DNA from: Candidatus Odyssella thessalonicensis
GTDB taxonomy: Bacteria > Pseudomonadota > Alphaproteobacteria > Bin65
Assembly: GCA_005240015.1 (NCBI GenBank)
Contig: SBBV01000385.1
Coordinates: 1 to 6,176, forward strand
Length of the DNA stretch: 6,176 nucleotides
Reading direction: 5' to 3'
Shown here: piece by piece, positions 1 through 5,769 of the stretch
Position numbering within the stretch: the first letter of the stretch is position 1
Layout of the letters: the number at the start of each line of letters is the position of its first letter
Made by a program: the position numbers and the translations under genes
Notes under the pieces: model-generated
Databases searched by the model: none
Told to the model about the DNA's origin: nothing
What the model saw: only the letters and a program-made list of their open reading frames with translations

Positions 1-1078
1 CATCGGCGTGATGCTGTTCGGCTGGAAGAAGGTCGGGCCGAGGTTCCACTTCCTCGCCACCTGCCTCGTGGCGCTCGGCACGCTCAACTCCGCGTTCTGG
101 ATCCTCGCCGCCAACAGCTGGATGCACACGCCGCAGGGGGCGGCGCTCGTCGGCGGCCGCTTCGTGCCCGAGGATTGGTGGGCGATCGTGTTCAACCCGT
201 CGTTCCCGTATCGCCTCGCGCACATGGTGCTGGCGAGCTTCCTGACCGTATCGTTCGTCGTCGCCGGCACGTCGGCCTGGTATCTCCTGAAGCGCCGGCA
301 CGAGGAGATCGCGCGGCGCGGCTTCTCGCTCGCGCTCGGCGCCGCCGCCGTGCTGGCGCCGCTGCAGATCTTCGCCGGCGACCTCCACGGCCTCCAGGTG
401 CGCGCGACGCAGCCGATGAAGGTGGCGGCGATGGAGGCGCTCTGGGAGACGACGAAGGGCGCGCCGTTCATCGTGTTCGCGATTCCCGACACGAAGGCCG
501 AGCGCAACCGCTTCGAGATCGCGATTCCCTACGCCGGCAGCCTGATCCTGACGCACAGCCTGAGCGGGGAGGTGAAGGGCCTGAAGGAGGTGAAGCCCGA
601 GGACCGGCCGCCGGTGTTCTGGGTGTTCACCACCTTCCGGCTGATGGTTGCGATCGGATTCTTCCTGCTGGCGGTGGCCCTCTTCGGACTCTGGCAGCGT
701 TGGCGCGGCCGCCTCTACACGAGCCGTTTCCTGATGCGCCTTGCGGTCGGCTGTATTCCGCTTGGCTTCATCGCGGTGATTGCCGGTTGGATGACAGCGG
801 AGATCGGGCGCCAGCCCTGGACCGTCTACGGCATGCTGCGCACCGCCGACAGCGTCTCGCCGGTGCCGGCGGCGTCGGTCGCAGCGTCGCTCGCGCTGTT
901 CGTCGTCGTCTACGTGTTCCTGTTCGCGGCGTTTCTCTATTTCGTCGACCGCCTCATCAGGAAAGGCCCGGACGAGGCCGAGCTGCCGCCGGCCGTGCCC
1001 GCCGCGATGCGCGGCGCGCGGCCCGCGCTCGTGGTCGAGGAAGGCGCCGCCGCGGTCACCGAGAAAGGGCGCTCGTGA
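1..1078 (+). CDS. cydA: Cytochrome bd-type quinol oxidase subunit I, CIO-like (5' end outside window)
   Basis: Membrane subunit that oxidises quinol and carries the three haems of the terminal oxidase, reducing O2 to water. The reading frame is open from base 2 and the window begins inside the gene. Alignment from memory to E. coli CydA puts the first visible FGW near residue 116, so about 110 residues are missing, including the region of His19, Glu99 and Glu107. Numbering from the codon at base 8, visible landmarks are the haem b558 ligands His72 (in LAHMVLASF) and Met213 (in FRLMVAIGFF), the quinol-site Lys138 and Glu143 in QPMKVAAMEALWET, the GDLHGL motif typical of CioA, and GRQPW at 267-271. 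Only about 70 residues separate Glu143 from Met213, so the long Q-loop insertion of E. coli CydA is absent. This is the short Q-loop, cyanide-insensitive-like group. The TGA shares its A with the cydB ATG (TGATG), which indicates coupled translation. The identification is firm; cioA is an alternative name. Confidence 0.96.
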   Translation, partial: IGVMLFGWKKVGPRFHFLATCLVALGTLNSAFWILAANSWMHTPQGAALVGGRFVPEDWWAIVFNPSFPYRLAHMVLASFLTVSFVVAGTSAWYLLKRRHEEIARRGFSLALGAAAVLAPLQIFAGDLHGLQVRATQPMKVAAMEALWETTKGAPFIVFAIPDTKAERNRFEIAIPYAGSLILTHSLSGEVKGLKEVKPEDRPPVFWVFTTFRLMVAIGFFLLAVALFGLWQRWRGRLYTSRFLMRLAVGCIPLGFIAVIAGWMTAEIGRQPWTVYGMLRTADSVSPVPAASVAASLALFVVVYVFLFAAFLYFVDRLIRKGPDEAELPPAVPAAMRGARPALVVEEGAAAVTEKGRS

Positions 1079-2088
1079 TGGACCTCGCCCTCGTCTCGGC
1101 CGGCGTGATCGCGCTGGGCGTGCTCGTCTACATCGTGCTCGACGGCTTCGATCTCGGCATCGGCGTGCTGTTCGCGGTGGCGCCCGACGCCGAGGCGCGC
1201 GCCACGATGATGAACTCGGTGGCGCCGGTCTGGGACGGCAACGAGACCTGGCTCATCCTGGGCGGCGCCGTGCTGTTCGCCGCGTTTCCGCTCGCCTACG
1301 CGGTGGCGCTGCCGGCGCTCTACATTCCGCTGATGCTGATGCTGTTCGCGCTGATCTTCCGCGGCGTGAGCTTCGAGCTGCGCTTCAAGGCCGAGAATCC
1401 GCGGCCCTGGGATTTCGCGTTCGGCATCGGCTCGACGGTCGCGGCGTTCATGCAGGGCGCGCTCTTGGGCGGCCTCGTCGCCGGCATCAAGGTCGAGAAC
1501 AACGCGTTCGCCGGCGGCGCGTTCGATTGGCTGACGCCGCTCGCGATCGCCGCCGGGCTCGGCGTCGTCGCCGGCTACGCGCTGCTCGGCGCGTGCTGGC
1601 TCGTGCTCAAGACGGAAGGTGCCTTGCAGGCCAAGGCGCGCATCTGGGGCCGCTGGCTCACGGCCGCCGTGCTCGTGGCGATGGGTGTCGTGAGCCTCAT
1701 CACGCCGCTCGATCATCCGCAGGTGGCGGCGCGCTGGTTCGGCGGCCTCAACTTCCTCTATCTCGCACCCGTGCCGGCCGCGGCCGCGTTCGTGGCGTTC
1801 ATCCTCTGGCGCGGCCTCGGCCGCGCCCCCTCGCCGGGTTGGGGCGAGCGCGCGCCGTTCTTCCTCGCGACGCTCTTGTTCCTGCTCGGCTATGCCGGCA
1901 TCGCGATCAGCCTCTGGCCCTACATCGTGCCCTATCGCCTTTCGATCTGGGCCGCTGCGGCGCCGCCCGCGAGCCAGGTCTTCACGCTGATCGGCGCGGC
2001 GGTGGCGCTCCCGATGGTCGCGGTCTACACGATCTACGCCTACCGCGTCTTCCGCGGCAAAGTGAGCGCCGGCTACGAAGCGCATTGA
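1078..2088 (+). CDS. cydB: Cytochrome bd-type quinol oxidase subunit II
   Basis: Integral membrane partner of the preceding subunit; it binds no catalytic haem in most described enzymes but is needed to assemble the oxidase. The protein is 336 residues, the size of short CioB-type subunits and shorter than E. coli CydB (379). Family landmarks are LDGFDLGIG at 21-29, PVWDGNETWLI at 50-60, FRGVSFELRF at 94-103, the GALLGG turn near 127-132, GACWLVLKT at 171-179, and SLWPYIVPYRLSIW at 278-291. Hydrophobic segments run through the whole length, consistent with eight or nine helices. The ATG overlaps the cydA stop by one base; a purine-rich GAGAAAGGG lies about 8-16 bases upstream. The stop is followed two bases later by a large palindromic element. 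No small cydX-like ORF follows, as is usual for CIO-type operons. An alternative symbol is cioB. Confidence 0.97.
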   Translation: MDLALVSAGVIALGVLVYIVLDGFDLGIGVLFAVAPDAEARATMMNSVAPVWDGNETWLILGGAVLFAAFPLAYAVALPALYIPLMLMLFALIFRGVSFELRFKAENPRPWDFAFGIGSTVAAFMQGALLGGLVAGIKVENNAFAGGAFDWLTPLAIAAGLGVVAGYALLGACWLVLKTEGALQAKARIWGRWLTAAVLVAMGVVSLITPLDHPQVAARWFGGLNFLYLAPVPAAAAFVAFILWRGLGRAPSPGWGERAPFFLATLLFLLGYAGIAISLWPYIVPYRLSIWAAAAPPASQVFTLIGAAVALPMVAVYTIYAYRVFRGKVSAGYEAH

Positions 2089-2090
2089 GC

Positions 2091-2244
2091 GCCGGCCCTC
2101 ACCTCCCAAGCGCCGCAAGCGGCGCTTGGGCCCCTCCTCTCCCGGAGGGAGAGGGAAAATAATGGCGCGCCGGTTCTTTTCCTCTCCCGCAGGGAGAGGA
2201 GGGGCCCATTCGCGCGTCAGCGCGAATGGGAGGTGAGGGCCGGC
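2091..2244. repeat. 154-bp composite inverted repeat (REP-like palindromic element)
   Basis: A two-fold symmetric element centred between 2167 and 2168 on the octamer GGCGCGCC (2164-2171). In exact register the outer arms 2091-2108 and 2227-2244 are perfect 18-bp complements, 2127-2143 pairs with 2192-2208 over 17 bp, and 2147-2154 pairs with 2181-2188 over 8 bp. Between the first two stems each half carries an 18-base segment (2109-2126 and 2209-2226) that does not match its mirror but is itself a hairpin: AGCGCCGC-AA-GCGGCGCT on the left, TTCGCGC-GTCA-GCGCGAA on the right. Each half also contains a local CCTCTCCC/GGGAGAGG hairpin. The element fills the gap between convergent cydB and the cyclase gene. 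It may end or stabilise both transcripts, but neither hairpin is followed by a clear U-run, so it is not a classic intrinsic terminator. It resembles the dispersed palindromic repeats of alphaproteobacterial genomes; copy number cannot be judged here, as only one copy lies in the window. Confidence 0.9.
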
Positions 2245-3632
2245 GGCGCCGCCGGCACTGCGCGTTCCGCCACCGCCAGGCACCAGATCGCGACCGGCTC
2301 GCGCCGGCCGCGCACGCTGTGCGCCTGGTCGGGGCGCAGGCGCTCGAGCAGCGCTTCGCCGCCGCAGCCGCGCACGGCGAGCACGAGCGCGTCGCTGACG
2401 ATCAGCGGCGTGCCGGCTTCGCGCGTGAGGCGCTCCAAGCGGCTCGCCACGTTCACCGTGTCGCCCAGCACGGTATATTCGAGCCGGCGCGCATCGCCGA
2501 TATTGCCGACCAGCACCTCGCCGTAGTGCACGCCGATGCCGATCGCGACCGAGGGCTCGCCTTGGCGCTCGCGCTCGCCGTTCCAGCGTTCGATCTCGGC
2601 GAGCATCGCGCCGGCGCAGGCGAGTGCGCGCGCCGGATCGTCGTGCTTGGGGCGCGGCGTCCCGAAATGCACCATGATCGCGTCGCCGATGTACTTGTCG
2701 ACCGTGCCGCCATGCTCGAACGCGAGGCGCGCAAGCCGGCCGTGGAACTCGCGCAAGAGGCCGACCAAGGCATTGGGATCGAGCTTCTCCGAGATCGCGG
2801 TGAAGCCCACCATGTCGGCGAACAGCACGGCGGCCGGCTGCACCTGCGGGCGGTCGAGATCGCCTGTGCTGCGCGCGAGCTCGTTCACGAGATTGGGCGA
2901 GAAATAGCGCGAGAGCGCGGCGCGCCCCGCCTCGGCCGCCGCCTGCCGGCGCACGAGGAGCCGCGAGCGCCACACCGCGATGGCCAGGATCAGCGTCACC
3001 AGCACGAGGAAGACGATCTGGTTGTAGAGCGCCGTCAGGCCGACCGTCTTGGGATGGAGGAAATTCGTGATGATCGAGCCCGCGCTCAAGCCGGTGTCGA
3101 GCACGTCGCGCGAGCTGTAGGGGATCGAATCCGGCAGCATCGCGACCCAGAGGAAGCCCGCGGTCCAGGCCGCGATGGCCGCGACGCCGGTCCAGATCAC
3201 GAGCGCCGGCGAATATGACAGGGCCATCCCGACCACGAAGACGCCGAGATAGAGGAAGTTCGGCAGGCGCAGATTGAGCTGCACCGTCCAGCCCTCGGCG
3301 AAGAACGGCGGCGGCACGATCAGGATGTAGGTGAGGATCGCGGCGTCGAGCAGCAGGAAGAAGGCCGTCACTTTCCAGCCGCCCAAGCCGACGCGCGAGA
3401 GCGCGTAGGGCACGGCGCCCAAGAGCGCGAAGACCGCGATCGCGCCGAGATAGAGGCCCGAGCGCTCGAAGGGCAGCGTCGTCGCCACCCAGATCGCGAG
3501 CATGCCGAGCGCCACCAGCCGGCCATAGAAGACATAGGCGAGGCCCGAGCGCTCCTCGCGCGCGATGCCCGCGGCAACGCCGTTGCCGGCGCCGCCATTG
3601 CCGGTCTCCCGGCGCAGTGCGATGTCCGCCAT
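2217..3632 (-). CDS. Membrane-bound class III adenylate cyclase
   Basis: Predicted to convert ATP to cAMP at the inner face of the cytoplasmic membrane. The 471-residue protein has a short polar N-terminus, about six hydrophobic segments (roughly 32-53, 58-78, 86-106, 125-140, 143-163, 203-222), a basic linker with SRYFSPNLVNELARS (241-255), and a class III cyclase domain at about 264-452. Metal-binding Asp273 sits in FADMVGFT and Asp317 in DKYIGDAIM; Lys313 is the adenine-specifying residue, and Asn394 and Arg398 in DTVNVASRLE complete the transition-state site. The second specificity position is Thr387 (EYTVLGD) rather than Asp, as in class IIIb enzymes. The catalytic set looks complete, so activity is likely, as a dimer. 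The ATG at 3632 is chosen because GAGG lies 7 bases upstream; starts further upstream (up to 3758) would add a tail without family resemblance. The stop and last eight codons (PALTSHSR) lie in the palindromic element. The signal sensed by the membrane part is unknown. Confidence 0.93.
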   Translation of the reverse strand: MADIALRRETGNGGAGNGVAAGIAREERSGLAYVFYGRLVALGMLAIWVATTLPFERSGLYLGAIAVFALLGAVPYALSRVGLGGWKVTAFFLLLDAAILTYILIVPPPFFAEGWTVQLNLRLPNFLYLGVFVVGMALSYSPALVIWTGVAAIAAWTAGFLWVAMLPDSIPYSSRDVLDTGLSAGSIITNFLHPKTVGLTALYNQIVFLVLVTLILAIAVWRSRLLVRRQAAAEAGRAALSRYFSPNLVNELARSTGDLDRPQVQPAAVLFADMVGFTAISEKLDPNALVGLLREFHGRLARLAFEHGGTVDKYIGDAIMVHFGTPRPKHDDPARALACAGAMLAEIERWNGERERQGEPSVAIGIGVHYGEVLVGNIGDARRLEYTVLGDTVNVASRLERLTREAGTPLIVSDALVLAVRGCGGEALLERLRPDQAHSVRGRREPVAIWCLAVAERAVPAAPPALTSHSR

Positions 3633-3639
3633 CCCGCCA

Positions 3640-3643
3640 CCTC
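3640..3643 (-). promoter_or_regulatory. Ribosome binding site of the cyclase gene
   Basis: On the minus strand GAGG (within GAGGTGG) stands 7 bases before the ATG at 3632. It decides in favour of the 471-residue start over the longer in-frame alternatives. Confidence 0.6.
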
Positions 3644-3717
3644 GAAACTGCACCCACCCATGGCGAGTAGGGCGAAGCGAGGCGACGATTTTGTGGCCGA
3701 GACGCGGCCACACGGCG

Positions 3718-3737
3718 CGGTCACCGAATGTTGACCG
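3718..3737. promoter_or_regulatory. Operator-like inverted repeat upstream of the cyclase gene
   Basis: CGGTCA and TGACCG form a perfect 6-bp dyad around the 8-base spacer CCGAATGT, 86-105 bases before the cyclase ATG. The half-site length and spacing suit a dimeric helix-turn-helix regulator. No regulator gene is nearby and no known consensus was recognised, so the role is inferred from symmetry and position only. Confidence 0.3.
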
Positions 3738-3823
3738 GGGCTCTCGGCGCGGACGCACGTCCGCCTTCGCCTTGCGCGTCGACGCGCTACGCTACCGAGG
3801 TTGGGCGCATCCTGCCGGCATGC

Positions 3824-4801
3824 TCACTCGATCATCTCGCTGGCGCGGACGAGGAGGGATGGCGGGATGGTCAGGCCGAGAGCCTTGGCGGTCTGAAGGT
3901 TGATCACGAGCTCGAACGTGGTCGGCTGCTCCACAGGAAGCTCGCCGGGCTTGGCACCCTTGAAGATCTTGTCGACGAAGGTCGCCAACCGGAAATAAAT
4001 GTTGGGATAGTTCACCGCGTAGGCGATCAATCCCCCGGCCTCGACAAAGTCGCGGGAAGGATAGACGGCAGGCAGCTTGTTGCGCTTCACGAGGTCGACG
4101 ATCGCGCGTTTATGCATTTGCGTGAGGCCGTCTGCCCCGACGACCAGCCCGTCAACACGCTGCCGGACTGCCTGTTCGAAAGCGCGGCCCAAATCGTCCT
4201 CGCTCCGCACGTCAAGAAGTTCGGCCGCGAGACCGAGCGCGCGCGCCGCCGTCTTCGTCTCTTCCCATTCGGGTGGGACCGCCGGATTGCTCATGTTGTG
4301 AAGCAAGCCAACGCGCGAGAGAGCCGGAACCAGCTCTTTGAGGATTTCCACGCGCTTCGCCGACAGCTCGGTGCTGAAGGTAATCATCCCCGTGATGTTG
4401 CCGCCCGGCCGCGCGAAGCTCGGCACGATGGCGCCCGGGCCGGGCATCGTCGCCATAACTACGGGAATTGTTCCGGTCGCGTTTAGGACCGCCCGGGTTG
4501 CAGGGGTTCCCCGCGTCACGATCAGGTCGACTTTGAGACGAACCAGTTCGGACGCGAGCTCCGGGAACCGCTCGGCCTGACCGTCTGCCGACCGGTATTC
4601 GATGCGCAGGTTTCGGCCTTCGACGTAGCCGAGCTCCCTGAGCCCCTTGCGCAGGCCTTCGAGATTGGCGGCATTCCGTTCCGCAGGTATCGTCTCGAGT
4701 ATCCCGAGCCGATAGATCTTTCCCGCCTGCTGCGCGCGCGTCGCGACGGGCCATGCCGCGATGGCGCAGCCCACACCGATCACGAACCCCCGCCGTTTCA
4801 T
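3824..4801 (-). CDS. ABC transporter substrate-binding protein, PF04392 family, orphan
   Basis: Predicted periplasmic solute-binding protein of 325 residues with unknown ligand; some members of this family (TrpX type) bind aromatic amino acids. The N-terminus MKRRGFVIGVGCAIAAWPVATRA-QQ has twin arginines at 3-4, a hydrophobic stretch and an ATRA cleavage site before Gln24, closely matching the RRREF...AAWPLAARAQQ leaders common in this family, so Tat export is likely. The mature part follows the family pattern: RLGIL (31-35), EGLRKGLRELGYVEGRNLRIEYRSADG (48-74), ARPGGNITG (130-138), the segment from FVDKIFKGAKPGELPVEQPTTF (275-296), and the ending LGLTIPPSLLVRASEMIE. The domain is full length. 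ATG 4801 is chosen over the in-frame start at 4846 because a perfect Shine-Dalgarno precedes it and the leader then begins correctly. No permease or ATPase gene adjoins it. Sampled GC (48% for 3961-4020, 62% for 4021-4080) is lower than in cydB (72% for 1561-1620), which hints at a separate history. Confidence 0.94.
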   Translation of the reverse strand: MKRRGFVIGVGCAIAAWPVATRAQQAGKIYRLGILETIPAERNAANLEGLRKGLRELGYVEGRNLRIEYRSADGQAERFPELASELVRLKVDLIVTRGTPATRAVLNATGTIPVVMATMPGPGAIVPSFARPGGNITGMITFSTELSAKRVEILKELVPALSRVGLLHNMSNPAVPPEWEETKTAARALGLAAELLDVRSEDDLGRAFEQAVRQRVDGLVVGADGLTQMHKRAIVDLVKRNKLPAVYPSRDFVEAGGLIAYAVNYPNIYFRLATFVDKIFKGAKPGELPVEQPTTFELVINLQTAKALGLTIPPSLLVRASEMIE

Positions 4802-4805
4802 GGGA

Positions 4806-4814
4806 TCACCTCCT
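4806..4814 (-). promoter_or_regulatory. Perfect Shine-Dalgarno of the binding-protein gene
   Basis: On the minus strand AGGAGGTGA matches the 16S rRNA 3' end over nine bases, and its AGGAGG core ends 7 bases before ATG 4801. It fixes the start and predicts strong translation initiation. Confidence 0.85.
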
Positions 4815-4906
4815 AGGCCTGTGCCAGGAGAGCTGGGCCACCACAAGTTCGCTATCAGCCCGCAACCGGGGACGCCGCGGATGGCGGTATCGCCCCAAGC
4901 CAGGGA

Positions 4907-4934
4907 AGTTTACCGCACCTGACGCGTCGGGCAA
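4907..4934 (-). promoter_or_regulatory. Candidate sigma-70 promoter for the binding-protein gene
   Basis: Reading the minus strand, TTGCCC (4934-4929) and TAAACT (4912-4907) are separated by 16 bases; each matches four of six consensus positions. The predicted transcript would have a leader of about 100 bases before ATG 4801. This is a weak match in GC-rich DNA and could be chance. Confidence 0.3.
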
Positions 4935-4945
4935 ACGTGGCCGCG

Positions 4946-4973
4946 TTGCATGAGATCGGAGCCCGAGTAGAAT
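4946..4973 (+). promoter_or_regulatory. Candidate promoter for the pentapeptide-repeat genes, predicting a leaderless mRNA
   Basis: TTGCAT (4946-4951) and TAGAAT (4968-4973) are 16 bases apart; the -10 box matches five of six consensus bases and the -35 three of six. The -10 ends only 7 bases before ATG 4981, so transcription should start at or next to the A of the start codon. No Shine-Dalgarno-like sequence is present in the preceding 20 bases, which fits leaderless initiation. Confidence 0.45.
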
Positions 4974-4980
4974 TTTCGCG

Positions 4981-5769
4981 ATGAGCGAGCCTCCGCGACC
5001 GACTTCACCCGCGCGGCTCACGGGCACGACGAATGGGCCGGATCATCGCGCGATTTCGCGTGACGAGATTCTGCGCATCCTGGAGCTGCATCGACTCTAT
5101 CTCGACCTGGGGCGCGGACATGGCCAGCGGGCTGATCTGCGCGCCGCCGACCTCACTGGACTTGATCTTGCCGGGGCGAATCTGCGCCGCGCGCGAATGG
5201 TCCATGCGCTGCTCGACGGCGTCGACCTGAAGCGCGCCGATCTCGCCAGGGCCAACATGATCGGCGCCCGCCTCGCCCGGGCCTGTCTTGCCGGTGCGGA
5301 ACTCACCGAAGCGCGTCTCAGCGGCGTCAGCGCCGCCGCGGCCGATCTGTCGGCGGCGCGCCTCGCGAAGGCGGATGCGGAGTTCGCGATCTTCACGGAT
5401 GCGATCCTTGTGGGCGCGTGTCTCGGCGAGGCCGACCTCAGCGGCGCCAATTTCGACGGCGCCGACCTCAGCGGGGCCGATCTCCGGGGCGCCAATTTGC
5501 GCGGCGCCGGCCTGCGCCGCGCCCGGCTCGACCGCGCAAATCTTCAGCGGGCGCGTCTCGGCGGCGCGTTCCTCAACGGCGCTTCGCTCCGCGGCGCCGA
5601 CCTTCGCGGAGCCTATCTCCGCGTGGCGCAGCTCCAGGAGACCGACCTTTCGGGCGCCGATCTGCGCAATACGGTGGGATTGACCGCGGCACAGCTCGAC
5701 GCGGCGCGCCGGGACCGGGACACCAAGCTGCCTTCCGAGCTCACGGAGGGACCCGCTCGTGGCGAATGA
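4981..5769 (+). CDS. Pentapeptide-repeat protein, 262 residues, 36 repeats
   Basis: Pentapeptide-repeat proteins fold as right-handed quadrilateral beta-helices, four pentapeptides per coil. After a polar N-terminus (1-24) and a probable capping helix (RDEILRILELHRLYLDL, 27-43), residues 51-230 are 36 consecutive pentapeptides in one register (A-[D/N]-L-x-x type, e.g. ADLSG, ADLRG, ANLRG), enough for nine coils. Weak units are VSAAA (116-120) and ADAEF (131-135), where the central Leu is replaced. The C-terminus GLTAAQLDAARRDRDTKLPSEL matches the tail often seen after such repeats. There is no signal peptide or membrane segment, so a cytoplasmic location is expected. ATG 4981 is the only start upstream of the repeats in this frame; it lacks a Shine-Dalgarno. 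The gene overlaps the next one by 11 bases. Biochemical function is unknown; some relatives (Qnr, MfpA) protect DNA gyrase, but nothing here specifically supports that role. Confidence 0.92.
   Translation: MSEPPRPTSPARLTGTTNGPDHRAISRDEILRILELHRLYLDLGRGHGQRADLRAADLTGLDLAGANLRRARMVHALLDGVDLKRADLARANMIGARLARACLAGAELTEARLSGVSAAAADLSAARLAKADAEFAIFTDAILVGACLGEADLSGANFDGADLSGADLRGANLRGAGLRRARLDRANLQRARLGGAFLNGASLRGADLRGAYLRVAQLQETDLSGADLRNTVGLTAAQLDAARRDRDTKLPSELTEGPARGE
5131..5670 (+). repeat. 15-bp-periodic coding repeat of the large pentapeptide-repeat gene
   Basis: The 36 pentapeptide codon blocks form a continuous 540-bp tract with 15-base period. Similarity is highest in the middle: the 14-base sequence GCCGACCTCAGCGG occurs at 5431-5444 and again at 5461-5474, a 30-base spacing (two units). 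The other units have diverged, so this is old protein-level repetition with at most one recent-looking duplication, not a simple tandem repeat. Confidence 0.75.
5745..5750 (+). promoter_or_regulatory. Ribosome binding site of the small pentapeptide-repeat gene
   Basis: GGAGGG lies inside the end of the upstream gene, 8 bases before the GTG at 5759. It supports the GTG start, in contrast to the upstream gene, which has no such site. Confidence 0.65.

Larger units (their letters stand above)
3633..3823. other. Gene-free spacer upstream of the cyclase gene
   Basis: These 191 bases separate the stop of the binding-protein gene from the cyclase start, both genes reading leftward. No convincing small ORF or RNA gene was seen. 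The spacer contains three short dyads: 3693-3711 (GTGGCCG, 5-base loop, CGGCCAC), 3718-3737 (CGGTCA, 8-base spacer, TGACCG), and 3749-3764 (GCGGACG, CA, CGTCCGC). None is followed by a U-run in either direction, so none is a good intrinsic terminator for the upstream gene. The spacer should hold the cyclase promoter, but I could not identify a -35/-10 pair I trust. Confidence 0.6.

Noticed and set aside
1078..2088. Extension of cydB upstream to 175 as one 637-residue protein
   Set aside because: The upstream part lies in a different frame of cydA and is Arg-rich nonsense; homology to CydB begins exactly at the ATG 1078.
2136..2199. CCTCTCCC/GGGAGAGG hairpins as classical rho-independent terminators or a CRISPR array
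   Set aside because: The hairpins are followed by A-rich rather than U-rich sequence in the relevant directions, and there are only two inverted copies, without regular spacers.
2226..3218. A 330-codon plus-strand open frame opposite the cyclase
   Set aside because: It is antisense to conserved cyclase motifs and starts inside the palindromic element; the composition is Arg/Ala/His-rich with no recognisable domain.
937..3711. A 924-codon minus-strand open frame crossing cydB, the repeat element and the cyclase gene
   Set aside because: It runs antisense to cydB and in another frame of the cyclase, has long Arg/Ala/Glu-rich low-complexity stretches with no family resemblance, and overlaps well-supported genes. 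It is a product of high GC.
3693..3711. GTGGCCG/CGGCCAC hairpin as an intrinsic terminator
   Set aside because: The neighbouring run is TTTT before the hairpin on the plus strand, which gives AAAA after it on the minus strand. Neither direction has a U-run after the stem.
3728..4486. A 252-codon plus-strand open frame opposite the binding-protein gene
   Set aside because: It is the mirror of the conserved PF04392 coding sequence. Such antisense frames recur opposite genes of this family and are often annotated as hypothetical proteins by mistake.
4981..5769. A Qnr/MfpA-type gyrase-protection protein
   Set aside because: Only the general pentapeptide pattern is shared; the length and head differ, and no specific Qnr loop or dimerisation feature could be recognised.
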